Assembly (NCBI RefSeq): GCF_000296385.1
Contig: NZ_JH815185.1
Coordinates: forward strand, 1,736,391 to 1,800,390
Direction: 5' to 3'
DNA: 64,000 nt
DNA from: Lachnoanaerobaculum sp. OBRC5-5
Lineage (GTDB): Bacteria; Bacillota; Clostridia; Lachnospirales; Lachnospiraceae
Below are positions 34,974 through 44,001 of this stretch, piece after piece (the first letter of the stretch is position 1; the number at the start of each line of letters is the position of its first letter). Under the pieces are notes generated by a model, which searched no databases, had not been told where the DNA came from, and saw only the letters and a program-made list of their open reading frames with translations. Both the position numbers and the translations under genes were made by a program.

Positions 34974-36371
34974 CTATTTTTTTGAATCATTAAATGATTC
35001 CAATATTTTTTTCAATATTCTAAATTTTAGTTGGTTAAACGGTGCATATCTAATCGGCAAATCAATCATTGTTTCACTCCAAACAATACTCTTTTTATGG
35101 CTGAATGTGTCGAATCCGAACTTCCCATGATACGAACCCATTCCGCTACTTCCTACTCCTCCAAACGGCATATAATGATTTGATACTTGCAGAATAACAT
35201 CATTTATGCATCCACAACCGTACGAAATACTCTTTATAATATGCTTTGCAATATATTTATCCCTTGTAAATACATAGCATGCCAAAGGCTTCTCATGTGC
35301 TTTTATTATCCTTATTACCTTATCTATATCTTCATATTCTATGATTGGAAGCACCGGCCCAAATATTTCTTCTTTCATAATTTCATGGTCGAAATCCACA
35401 TCAGGTAAAATAGTAGGCTCTAATCTACGAACTACATCATCACCTCTGCCACCTATTATACTCTCCTCTGATTTTATTAAATTCATCAGTCTTTTATAAT
35501 GATGCTCATTTATTATTCTCGGATAAGTATCATTATTTAATGCATTAGGATATCTTCTCTTTATTTCTTTTTGCAGATACTTTATAAATCTGTCCTTAAC
35601 ACTGCTATGTATTAACACATAATCAACAGACACACAGGTCTGTCCGGCATTAAGCAGTTTCCCCCACAGTACTCGCCTTGCAGCAAGTTTAATATCGGCT
35701 GTCTCATCTATAATACAAGGACTCTTTCCTCCAAGCTCCAAAGAAACCGGTATAAGGTTATTGCTCGCTATATTCATTACAATCTTTCCTACTCTTTGAC
35801 TTCCTGTAAAGAATATATAATCATATCTTTGATGTAGAAGCTCATCATAATCTATATCTTCATCCACACAGAAAATATAATTTGAACCGAAAGCTTTATT
35901 TATAATGTATTTAATAACTTTTGAAGTATAAACACTCTCTTTTGAGCATTTGATTATTGCTGTGTTTCCTGCCGCTATTGCCGCTATCAACGGTGCTATC
36001 GTCAAATTGAAGGGGTAATTCCAAGGTGATATAATAAGCACTACTCCATAAGGCTCAGAGTATACATAATTCTTTGCCGGAAATGTGGATATAGTTCCTT
36101 TTACCTTCTCCGGTCTGCTCCACTTTCTTACATTTTTTAAAGCCTCATTTATCTCCGCATAAACTATTGCAAGTTCACTCATATATGCCTCAGCTCTAGA
36201 CTTTAAAAGATCCTTATATAGAGCGGAAAGAATTGCTACCTCATTATTTCTGATTGCCTCCTTTAACCTTTCCAACATCTTTATCCTGTATTTAACCGAC
36301 TTAGTTGCATTTGTGTTAAAGAAATCTCTTTGTTTATTTATAATTTCTTTTAATTCTACTTTTTTCTCCAT
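34974..36371 (-). CDS. Aldehyde dehydrogenase (ALDH3-like)
   Basis: 465 residues from the ATG at 36371; GGTGAG lies seven bases before. ALDH enzymes oxidise aldehydes to acids with NAD(P). LELGGKSPCII near residue 205 holds the catalytic Glu, and LNAGQTCVSVDYVL near 240 the catalytic Cys. VLIISPWNYPFNLT near 110 and FTGSQRVGKIV near 180 form the cofactor site. Short length without the N-terminal extension and the ENHYMPFGGVGSSGMG-like ending (NHYMPFGGVGSSGMG) place it in the ALDH3 group, which uses fatty or aromatic aldehydes. The neighbours do not indicate the substrate. Confidence 0.93.
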   Translation of the reverse strand: MEKKVELKEIINKQRDFFNTNATKSVKYRIKMLERLKEAIRNNEVAILSALYKDLLKSRAEAYMSELAIVYAEINEALKNVRKWSRPEKVKGTISTFPAKNYVYSEPYGVVLIISPWNYPFNLTIAPLIAAIAAGNTAIIKCSKESVYTSKVIKYIINKAFGSNYIFCVDEDIDYDELLHQRYDYIFFTGSQRVGKIVMNIASNNLIPVSLELGGKSPCIIDETADIKLAARRVLWGKLLNAGQTCVSVDYVLIHSSVKDRFIKYLQKEIKRRYPNALNNDTYPRIINEHHYKRLMNLIKSEESIIGGRGDDVVRRLEPTILPDVDFDHEIMKEEIFGPVLPIIEYEDIDKVIRIIKAHEKPLACYVFTRDKYIAKHIIKSISYGCGCINDVILQVSNHYMPFGGVGSSGMGSYHGKFGFDTFSHKKSIVWSETMIDLPIRYAPFNQLKFRILKKILESFNDSKK

Positions 36372-36395
36372 AATGTAACTCACCGTCCTTCCACA

Positions 36396-36737
36396 TTATA
36401 AAATAGATTTAATCGTGTTGAATACCAGCTTGGAGAATTTTGACTCGTAAATTTCTTCAGAAAGCACCAAAGTCACTCTATTTTCCTTTGATGAATATCC
36501 ACTGTTAAAAATCAATAAAAATGGTCCTTCACCGGACAATTCCTCCACGTAAAAGCCCTTTTCGTCCATCAACCGAAACATCTCTTCATCTCGAGAGACA
36601 AAAATATCCGTTGTTTCATCTTCATTATCAATGGCAATATATGGATTTTTCCAAAACGTAATACTTTCTTTTATTTTTTCTATAAAAGCATCCTTATCTT
36701 TATCAGTATATAAGATGTAGTCGATACCTGTAATCAT
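36396..36737 (-). CDS. Unrecognised 113-residue acidic protein
   Basis: No named family recognised. Soluble, acidic, with alternating strands and helices (ITGIDYILYT, FLLIFNSGYSS, RVTLVLSEEIYES). Size, charge and location among duplicated small genes make it look like the immunity-type proteins of this region, but there is no sequence proof. CAGGTG lies shortly before the ATG. It precedes the aldehyde dehydrogenase gene by about 24 bases. Confidence 0.6.
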   Translation of the reverse strand: MITGIDYILYTDKDKDAFIEKIKESITFWKNPYIAIDNEDETTDIFVSRDEEMFRLMDEKGFYVEELSGEGPFLLIFNSGYSSKENRVTLVLSEEIYESKFSKLVFNTIKSIL

Positions 36738-36786
36738 TTTTCACCTGCTTATTCTAAACTTGTGACTGTTTTATTATCTTAATACA

Positions 36787-37320
36787 CTAACTTATTACTC
36801 TAAACATCAGCATTTCATCAATACCTACTGTTTCTATATCGCAAATGTCACCACCACGTACAGCCACTTGCAAATTATAAAATGTTAAACAATGTTTTAT
36901 ATACTGAACGATCAATGATGATCTACGTTTATAGCCATATCTTTCTAATAAAGTTCTAAGCTTTATTTTTACATAACTTTTACTGCCATATAATATTTTT
37001 ATACGACAACTTTTAAAGAAAATATCAAAGTCAGAAAAATAACCACTTAACTGTTCTAATTGCAATGTTCTATCTGAATGCTTCAAATCTCTCTGTATAG
37101 CAACAAGTTCTTTATCAATTGCATCCTTATCCAATATATAATGACTCCATTGATATATATCCAGCAAAAATTTTCTCTTATTATCTCTGTACTGTTCGGA
37201 AAGTAAGCTCTTTTCATTTTCCCATATTGAATCAAGAACTTTACTTTCCTCTCTACAACCAAGTTTTAAATCCTGTAAGATAAATGCAATATCGATTGCC
37301 GAATAAAACAATCCATACAT
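36787..37320 (-). CDS. Unrecognised partner of the helicase-HNH protein
   Basis: 177 residues, mostly helical, with charged surface (CREESKVLDSIWENEKSLL, KHSDRTLQLEQLSGYFSDF) and no membrane segment. No known domain recognised. Its ATG shares one base with the stop codon of the helicase-HNH gene (TAATG), which means translational coupling and suggests the two proteins work together. It does not resemble, as far as I can judge, the HamA (DUF1837) partner of Hachiman helicases. Confidence 0.7.
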   Translation of the reverse strand: MYGLFYSAIDIAFILQDLKLGCREESKVLDSIWENEKSLLSEQYRDNKRKFLLDIYQWSHYILDKDAIDKELVAIQRDLKHSDRTLQLEQLSGYFSDFDIFFKSCRIKILYGSKSYVKIKLRTLLERYGYKRRSSLIVQYIKHCLTFYNLQVAVRGGDICDIETVGIDEMLMFRVIS

Positions 37321-39608
37321 TATTTGTCACTCTTCCTTGCATTACAACTGCGGCAAAGAATCTGTAAATTCTCCACAACAGATTTACCGCCATTATTCAT
37401 GGCAATAATATGGTCTACTTGGAAAGGAACTCTGGATCTGTCTGTAAATCCACAGCAGGCACAGCGATAATTACCGGCTTCATCAGTATACTTTTTAAAG
37501 GTTTCATCTCTTAAATATTTTTCATAATCAGGGTTAATCTTACGAATTATATGGAGCGGTAAATCTTCCAGCTCCTTAGAACCGTACCCTACTTGTTTTC
37601 TTTCCCCACCACCATATATTTCAATATCTGATAATTTCATCAATTCAATATCAAGCTGCTTTAAAAAGTATATCTTTCTTCCAAAGAACAATCTAAGCAT
37701 ATTATCATCACCGGAATTCCATAGCTCATCAATGTATTCAGCTTTTTTACGTACCCCCATATCTTCATCCCAAATATGCCTCGCAATCTTTGATATATCC
37801 AGCTTATTTCTATCCACCTCTTCAAATGTATAGAATCTTGGTGCTTCCTCATATTGTGCATAGTATTTTATAATATTTATCACATCTCTGCTCTCATATG
37901 GCGGTATCATTTCACCACAGAAGAATGAATCCCTGCACTGTGCCTCCATTTCATCAAGCTGTTCTTTTGTTAAATACTCCTCTGTTACATCAAATGACTT
38001 GAATAATGAAGGAAGTGACTCCATAAGATTCTTATAAGCTTCCTGTGTACTGTCATATACCATTACCTGATATGAATGGTCCATTCCGTTTTCTTCCAGA
38101 TAATTAAATGCGTACATTCCTATAGGAATTCTTTTTTCAAAAGCAACTCTTTCCAAATCTATTGTATCTACCGAATTATCAAGTATTCTTGCAAACTCCT
38201 CAATCTTTGAGATTGCAATCAGTTGAATATCTCTCTTGATACGCTCGGAATCATCACTATCCTGGAAATCATTATCCCCTGCAAACAAGCTTTCCGGATT
38301 TACCCATGCAATATGTTCATTCCAATGATCTATAAATGAAACAATATATGCACTTGATGTACCTCCCGCTGCAGTTCCTCTTAATGCTCTACCTACCATC
38401 TGTGTCATCAAAATAGATGATACTGTAGGCCTTGCCAAAAACACTGTTTTTGTCTTTGGTAAATCCACACCCTCAGTCAAGATATTTACATTAACAAGTA
38501 CCTGTAATTCTCCTTTTCTGTAGGCTTCAAGCTTTCTCTCATTATCCTCTCTGCTTACTGTCACTCCTGTAACACCGTCTCTGATATCAGATACAACAAA
38601 ATCAGACTTAATTCCCGCTTTATTAAAAAGTGCACTAAGCTGAATAGCATGTATTACATTGACCGCAAATACAATTGTCTGACCATATTCATCCTGTTTT
38701 TCTTTATATGTTTCAACAATCAGTTTATTACGTGCGGCACTCTCCGCCATCTGACTCGCAATATCATCCGGCAAATTATCAAGATATTGAATCCTTTCCC
38801 ATGACTCAAGCCCCAGAGAATCTCCATAATTTTCTTCGGTAAAGTAGCTTTCAAAAATAGGCTTTGAAAGAATCTGTCTGTTTATAAGTTCTTTTAATCC
38901 TATTTGATATGTTATTCCTATGTCTCCACGTACAACCTGACCGTCACTGACACCGTCAGAGTAGATTTTACCCAAAAGTCCCTGCTCTTCTTCTGCTGTA
39001 CGGAATGGTGTTGCTGTAAGACCTATTAACTTTAAATTCGGAACCTTGTCCTTTACATAGTTGATAACTTTTCTATAGGTTTTTGCAGTTGAATGATGTG
39101 CTTCATCTACAACCAGGTACAGCTCTTTCTCTCCTTCCAACCACTTATCAAGTCTTTCAATATTTCTGCCTATGCTGTCCTTACTTATAATCAATAAATT
39201 ATCATCCGCCTTGATATCTATTGTTCTGTCATGACTTGATGCACCTGACACAATTCTGAATCTGAAAGAAGAAATATGCGGTACAACTTCCGTATACGCA
39301 AACTTTTGAAATGACTCCGCAGCCTGATCAAGAAGCATCTGACGATGTGCTATCCAAAGGATTTTCTTTTTCTTATCAATAGCATTTTTTAATAACCACA
39401 TAGAAGCTGTATAAGTCTTTCCGCCTCCTGTCGGCAGAACTACCAAAGTGCTATAAGATTCTTCTTTATTTATCTTATCAAGTGCTTCCATAGCCTTTTT
39501 CTGATGCTCATAAGGACTCCTTATATTCGTTCCGTTCTTAGGTAAAATGTCACCGAAAGATTTCACCTCAACAAAAGTTTTCAAATCATTTACAGAGCCT
39601 GTTTCCAT
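37320..39608 (-). CDS. SF2 DEAD/DEAH helicase fused to HNH nuclease
   Basis: 762 residues. The SF2 helicase core has VLPTGGGKTYTAS (Walker A) near 55, VVDEAHHSTAKT (DEAH) near 165, GLTATPFRT near 195, and QMVGRALRG (motif VI) near 400. The last 60 residues form an HNH nuclease: CACCGFTDRSRVPFQVDHI, then NGGKSVVENLQILCRSCN. The region between (450-690) is unassigned. The ATG at 39608 is preferred because GGAGG lies eight bases before it. The architecture suits DNA translocation plus cutting, as in restriction-like defence. It is coupled to the 177-residue gene downstream. Confidence 0.88.
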   Translation of the reverse strand: METGSVNDLKTFVEVKSFGDILPKNGTNIRSPYEHQKKAMEALDKINKEESYSTLVVLPTGGGKTYTASMWLLKNAIDKKKKILWIAHRQMLLDQAAESFQKFAYTEVVPHISSFRFRIVSGASSHDRTIDIKADDNLLIISKDSIGRNIERLDKWLEGEKELYLVVDEAHHSTAKTYRKVINYVKDKVPNLKLIGLTATPFRTAEEEQGLLGKIYSDGVSDGQVVRGDIGITYQIGLKELINRQILSKPIFESYFTEENYGDSLGLESWERIQYLDNLPDDIASQMAESAARNKLIVETYKEKQDEYGQTIVFAVNVIHAIQLSALFNKAGIKSDFVVSDIRDGVTGVTVSREDNERKLEAYRKGELQVLVNVNILTEGVDLPKTKTVFLARPTVSSILMTQMVGRALRGTAAGGTSSAYIVSFIDHWNEHIAWVNPESLFAGDNDFQDSDDSERIKRDIQLIAISKIEEFARILDNSVDTIDLERVAFEKRIPIGMYAFNYLEENGMDHSYQVMVYDSTQEAYKNLMESLPSLFKSFDVTEEYLTKEQLDEMEAQCRDSFFCGEMIPPYESRDVINIIKYYAQYEEAPRFYTFEEVDRNKLDISKIARHIWDEDMGVRKKAEYIDELWNSGDDNMLRLFFGRKIYFLKQLDIELMKLSDIEIYGGGERKQVGYGSKELEDLPLHIIRKINPDYEKYLRDETFKKYTDEAGNYRCACCGFTDRSRVPFQVDHIIAMNNGGKSVVENLQILCRSCNARKSDK

Positions 39609-39754
39609 TCCCATTACCTCCATTATAAATTTATTAATTTAATCTTATTTATATATTAATCTACATTCCTATCATACTTTATATATCTGAATTTCTCAAC
39701 TACAAACCTATATGTAACATTCCATATATCCGGTATGTTTTAACAATAATGCTC

Positions 39755-40138
39755 CTACTCCAATATCTCCAAAATATCCTCTATCTCTACTCCCTCACTT
39801 AATACAATAGTTTTATTATATCCCTCATCACATAATAAAACTTCCTTCTCATAAGGGAAGTAGCTTCTAAGCCATATAATATATTTTGCATAATCATAGA
39901 GCCTGTTTTCAGAGTTAAAATAATCTATCACTAAAACACTCCGGTCTCTATTTATCCAAAGTTCAAACTCGCATTCATCCCCATAATATTCAAAGTGAAC
40001 ATTATATTTGCAGTTTTCATCGCTTTTAACTTCTACACTGACTCCTGGAAATCTTTGTTTAATGTCATTATTAAACTTCTCCAAATTAAAACCGGTATTT
40101 TCTTTATCAGTCACATAAATAAAATATGAAACAGCCAT
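39755..40138 (-). CDS. Unrecognised 127-residue soluble protein
   Basis: No known domain recognised. Acidic, with short strands (VSYFIYVTDKE, VEVKSDENCKYNVHFEYYG) and a C-terminal helix. The ATG at 40138 has GGGGAGG just before; a start four codons earlier overlaps that RBS. It is divergent from membrane protein paralogue 2, with about 90 bases between. It may be another immunity-like protein of this region. Confidence 0.6.
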   Translation of the reverse strand: MAVSYFIYVTDKENTGFNLEKFNNDIKQRFPGVSVEVKSDENCKYNVHFEYYGDECEFELWINRDRSVLVIDYFNSENRLYDYAKYIIWLRSYFPYEKEVLLCDEGYNKTIVLSEGVEIEDILEILE

Positions 40139-40164
40139 ATTCCTCCCCATAAAAGTATTAAATA

Positions 40165-40193
40165 TCGTAAATTTTATAACAAAATGATATAAT
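40165..40193 (+). promoter_or_regulatory. Promoter of membrane protein paralogues 2 and 3
   Basis: TCGTAA at 40165-40170, 17-base spacer, TATAAT at 40188-40193, preceded by AAAATGA. It copies the promoter of paralogue 1 and is the only one seen for the pair of genes 40232-42295. Confidence 0.65.
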
Positions 40194-40231
40194 ACGAGTA
40201 TACAACTTTTAATTTGAAAAGGGGAGCTACA

Positions 40232-41257
40232 ATGGCCTTTTTTATAATTTCCATAGCACTCGCTATGCTTATATTGATACTCCTTACGTTTACAGTTTAT
40301 ATGTACATAAAACTGGTAATAGCTGTAAGTACTTATACTGAGGTTCCGAATTGGATGTACAAGATTGGACAGGCATTTAAAAGTAAGATCAATATCAATT
40401 ACGAGGATTTTACAGAACCTGCGGCATTATTGGATACCAATTTTTTTATCCTTTTTTTTATTTTAACCAATATTTTTTTCTATTTTGTAATGTATTATCA
40501 AACACAAAATTCCAAGAAAGCATTTTATATATGTGTAGGCTTGCAGGTCGTTGTTGTTTTGATAGCAATGTTATTCTACTTTATAGTAAAACTGATTTTA
40601 TTTTTTGTATCTCATATATCGGGTAATTACAGGCCACTCTACTCACCAACAAATGCTGTAATGGCAGGAATATTTGTAACTGCACTTGTCTATACTCTAT
40701 GGATGCTCAGGGTAGGATTTCCTGAAAAACCTATAAATATACAAATAGATAACAGCACTGTGGTAATAGGCGAAACAAAAGCCTCCTCTATTTTAGCAGA
40801 CGGCTTTGAGTTTTACGGTAAAGATGCAGACAGTGAAATTGTAAATAAACGAAACAGCCAACTTCACTATGGTGAACTTGTAGAATTGCTTCGTGACGGA
40901 AAATCTTATGGATTTATGAGTATTACTCCGACATTTAAGAATTCCGATAAACTTGAAAATTGCACTATAACATATTATGAGATACCGGGTGACAGTGAGG
41001 TTTTATCTCAGGTAAAAGTTAGTGATGCAACTCTGTCCGAATTGAGCATTCAGGATTTTGAATACAAAGATATGGCTGATATTTTTTCACTAAAGCCTTA
41101 TAATTATCATCAGTATAAACGCAGTCCTTTGTATACCTTAAAACTGCAAACTGTAGGGTACTCACTGTGGAAAAGTTATAGCATTGAGGCGGATTTTTTT
41201 GAAAATGGCTCAGTACACCATTATGGTGTAAGGGCACAGCATACTATTTGGGAATAA
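40232..41257 (+). CDS. Unrecognised 341-residue membrane protein, paralogue 2
   Basis: Same family as the genes at 31094 and 41270. The ATG at 40232 (after GGGGAG) gives exactly 341 residues, as in the others. Four membrane segments in the first 175 residues, then the soluble domain with INIQIDNSTVVIGETKAS, KDADSEIVNKRN, MADIFSLKPY and the ending AQHTIWE. Only 12 bases separate it from paralogue 3, so they are an operon. Function unknown. Confidence 0.75.
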   Translation: MAFFIISIALAMLILILLTFTVYMYIKLVIAVSTYTEVPNWMYKIGQAFKSKININYEDFTEPAALLDTNFFILFFILTNIFFYFVMYYQTQNSKKAFYICVGLQVVVVLIAMLFYFIVKLILFFVSHISGNYRPLYSPTNAVMAGIFVTALVYTLWMLRVGFPEKPINIQIDNSTVVIGETKASSILADGFEFYGKDADSEIVNKRNSQLHYGELVELLRDGKSYGFMSITPTFKNSDKLENCTITYYEIPGDSEVLSQVKVSDATLSELSIQDFEYKDMADIFSLKPYNYHQYKRSPLYTLKLQTVGYSLWKSYSIEADFFENGSVHHYGVRAQHTIWE

Positions 41258-41269
41258 TGGGGGAATAAA

Positions 41270-42295
41270 ATGGGATTTACTGTATTCGCATTAATTTTTG
41301 GTCTTTTGGTTTTACTATGCTTTATATTAACAATATATATGTTTTTAAGGCTGATAATTGCAGTAGCTGCCGGTAAGGAAGTTCCAAAATGGATGTACAA
41401 TATCGGACAGGGCTTTCAAGGTAGAATACATATAGACTATGATGATATTACCGAATCTGCTGCGTTGAAAGCTGCATTATTATTTTTCTTCGTGTATATT
41501 TTGGCAAATATTTCCTGCATAGGCATTATGTTTTACATGACGAATAATTTTACATTGTCACTTTATAGATGTTTAAGATTTCAGCTTGGACTTGCAGTAA
41601 TAAGCTTGATAATTTATCATCTCATTCAGCTTATTTCAGGACTTATAAGCAATCATAAAAATAAAATATTTCGACTCTACTCAGCTTCAAATGCTGTTAT
41701 AGCCGGACTGTTTATAACAAATTTTACTCTTACCCTTTTTATATCTATGATAGGTTTTCCCGAAAAGCCGGTCGTAGTACAAATAAATACAAGCAATATA
41801 ATTGTAGGTGAAACAAAGGCATCCACACTTTTATCTAACGGCTTTTACTTCTCGGAAAAGTCTGCAGACAGTGAAATAGTAAATAATCGTAATGACCACT
41901 TTTATTATGGTGAACTTTTGGAAATATTTCGTGATGATAAATCCTACGGTTTTGTAAGTGTCACTCCTACATTAAAAGATAGCGATAAACTAAAAAACTG
42001 TACAATAACTTATTACAGGATTCCGGCAGACAGTGAGGCTTTACCGGAAGTTAAATTTAATAATACCGACTTGTCAAAACTGAGTATAGATGACTTTAGA
42101 GAAAAAGATTTGACGGATATTTTTTCACTACATCCGATTGAATATGAAGAAATAAAGAATGATATTTCATTTACACTTAAGATTCAGACTTCCGACTATG
42201 TTATATGGAAAAGATACAGTGTAGAAGCTGATTTTGATTCATTTTATAAACCTGATAAATATGGTGTGAGAGCACAGCATACAATATGGGAATAG
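41270..42295 (+). CDS. Unrecognised 341-residue membrane protein, paralogue 3
   Basis: Third member of the family, 341 residues. Its first segment FGLLVLLCFILTIYMFL and polar motif VPKWMYNIGQGF are close to paralogue 2; the C-terminal domain has VVVQINTSNIIVGETKAST, SADSEIVNNRNDHF (shared with paralogue 1) and the AQHTIWE ending. It ends at a two-way terminator shared with the minus-strand DUF6440 gene. The strict length and ending suggest a folded extracellular domain whose C-terminus matters. Confidence 0.75.
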   Translation: MGFTVFALIFGLLVLLCFILTIYMFLRLIIAVAAGKEVPKWMYNIGQGFQGRIHIDYDDITESAALKAALLFFFVYILANISCIGIMFYMTNNFTLSLYRCLRFQLGLAVISLIIYHLIQLISGLISNHKNKIFRLYSASNAVIAGLFITNFTLTLFISMIGFPEKPVVVQINTSNIIVGETKASTLLSNGFYFSEKSADSEIVNNRNDHFYYGELLEIFRDDKSYGFVSVTPTLKDSDKLKNCTITYYRIPADSEALPEVKFNNTDLSKLSIDDFREKDLTDIFSLHPIEYEEIKNDISFTLKIQTSDYVIWKRYSVEADFDSFYKPDKYGVRAQHTIWE

Positions 42296-42300
42296 ACACA

Positions 42301-42339
42301 AAAAACTGTAGTAGAAGCTACCCTTCCGCTACAGTTTTT
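42301..42339. terminator. Bidirectional terminator
   Basis: Perfect 11-bp stem AAAAACTGTAG (42301-42311) and CTACAGTTTTT (42329-42339). A- and T-runs on both sides let it serve paralogue 3 (plus) and the DUF6440 gene (minus). Confidence 0.9.
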
Positions 42340-42341
42340 AT

Positions 42342-42521
42342 TTATAAATCTTCTTTAATGTCATGTGTTACTACAGGCTTTCCGTCTTTATCAAGTAAAG
42401 CTGTCAGACCTCCTGCATATCCGTTTGCCTTAAACAAATAGTTTACACCTGTCTCCGTATCAACCCAGACTTCAAGTACTTCTATTACTCCCTGTCTGTA
42501 AACTTTCTTGAAACGATCCAT
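42342..42521 (-). CDS. DUF6440 family small protein
   Basis: 59 residues from the ATG at 42521, with GGAGGA upstream. The pattern of KVYRQGVIEVLEVWVD, then TGVNYLFKANGYAGGLTAL and LDKDGKPVV matches DUF6440, a small family of unknown role common in Lachnospiraceae. A longer frame upstream overlaps the ECF ATPase gene and is not needed. It may share the transcript of the transporter genes, but the 64-base gap leaves room for its own promoter. Confidence 0.75.
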   Translation of the reverse strand: MDRFKKVYRQGVIEVLEVWVDTETGVNYLFKANGYAGGLTALLDKDGKPVVTHDIKEDL

Positions 42522-42585
42522 AAAGTATCCTCCGATGTTTTTTTTGATTATATCATATATTAAACTACAGTTCTTAAAGTTTTCT

Positions 42586-44001
42586 TTAATAATAAATGAT
42601 TCTATTACTTTCATTTTTGGATGCCGGGGTCGTAAATTCCTCAAGGCAAAGTATACTGTCTGCGGTTTCATTTAAAAATTCAATATCGTGGGAAACAATA
42701 AATATAATATTATCTTCAGTACTCATCTCCTTTATCAGCTTTGAAATTCTTATCATATTCTTATAATCCATACCGCTTGTAGGCTCATCAAAAAATATAA
42801 ATTTTGAGTTTTTGCATAGAACTGAAGCAATGGCCACTCTTTGTTTTTGTCCACCTGAAAGACTCATAGGATGTCTGTCCTTAAATTCTGTAAGTTCAAG
42901 ACCATATAGCACCTTATCCAATCTATCCTGTGACAAATCTTTAACCCCAAGTTTTATTTCTTCCTCTACAGAATCTGTGAAAAGCTGGTGATTAACATCC
43001 TGCATAACCAAGGATGAATTTTTCAGTCTGTCTTTTTTGTTTAGGATTTTCCCGTTAAATATTATCTCACTCTTTCCCTTATCATCAAGGCCTGTCATTA
43101 CTCTTATAAATGTAGATTTACCGCAGCCGTTTTTTCCGGTAATACCGTAAATATTTCCAAGACCAAATGAAATATCATCTATCTTTAACCCGGAACCGTC
43201 TTTAAAGTTGTACTCGAGTTTTTTAACTGTCAAATCATTTCCGACGGAATTCCTTTGGACCTTTAAGTCTGTTTTTGTTGCAGAGCGAAGTCCCAGTTCC
43301 CTTAACCTTTCATTGTTTAGCAGGTTTGTTTTTGTAAGTTCCACCCCAAGTTTTCCATTTTTTACCGTAATAATTCTATCTGCCACATCCGTCAAATAAT
43401 AAATCCTATGCTCTGCAATGATAAGTGTTATTCCCTTATTCTTTAGTATCTGCAGCATTTCTTTTAATATATCAATATATTTATCATCAAGATTTGATGA
43501 AGGTTCATCAAGTACTATTATCTTACAACCGGAAATATAGCAGGCCGCCACACAAAGTATCTGCTTTTCACCACCCGAGAGTTCAAATATACTACGTCCA
43601 AGCAAATGCTTTATCGGAAAAAGCTTCAGCATATCTTCAATACGGCTTTCCATTTCCTGTTTACTAAGCCCTATATTTTCAAGATAAAATAAAAGCTCAA
43701 GTGTTGTATCAACATTAAAAAAATGTGTCTTGGGATTTTGGAAAACACTTGATATCAACAGTGATATTTCATACAGCTCCATTCCCTTTAATTCTCTATT
43801 GTCAACCTTTAAGCTGCCGCTAATTTTGGCATTTTCATATTCAAAAGCCAATCCGTTTATAGAATTTATAATAGAGGATTTTCCGCTTCCGCTCTCTCCT
43901 GTAAGCAATATGCATTCACCGTCTGCCACAGTTAAGTTTATACAGTCAAGAATCTTTTTGTCCTGTTCATAAAACAGTGATAAATTTTCTAATGTGAGCA
44001 T
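42586..44001 (-). CDS. ECF-type transporter ATPase with two ABC domains
   Basis: 471 residues from the ATG at 44001 (AGGAGG six bases before). Two complete ABC domains in one chain: Walker A TGESGSGKSS near 36 and TGKNGCGKST near 290; LSGGEKQ near 140 and LSGGQKQR near 385; Walker B LDEPSSNLD and FDEPTSGMD. This is the fused form of the EcfA/EcfA' pair that drives energy-coupling factor importers. The gene overlaps the T-component by 13 bases. Together with the S- and T-components it forms a complete importer. Confidence 0.9.
   Translation of the reverse strand: MLTLENLSLFYEQDKKILDCINLTVADGECILLTGESGSGKSSIINSINGLAFEYENAKISGSLKVDNRELKGMELYEISLLISSVFQNPKTHFFNVDTTLELLFYLENIGLSKQEMESRIEDMLKLFPIKHLLGRSIFELSGGEKQILCVAACYISGCKIIVLDEPSSNLDDKYIDILKEMLQILKNKGITLIIAEHRIYYLTDVADRIITVKNGKLGVELTKTNLLNNERLRELGLRSATKTDLKVQRNSVGNDLTVKKLEYNFKDGSGLKIDDISFGLGNIYGITGKNGCGKSTFIRVMTGLDDKGKSEIIFNGKILNKKDRLKNSSLVMQDVNHQLFTDSVEEEIKLGVKDLSQDRLDKVLYGLELTEFKDRHPMSLSGGQKQRVAIASVLCKNSKFIFFDEPTSGMDYKNMIRISKLIKEMSTEDNIIFIVSHDIEFLNETADSILCLEEFTTPASKNESNRIIYY

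Noticed and set aside
36787-39608. Helicase-HNH pair as Hachiman
   Set aside because: The partner does not look like HamA and comes after, not before, the helicase; the HNH fusion is also not typical.
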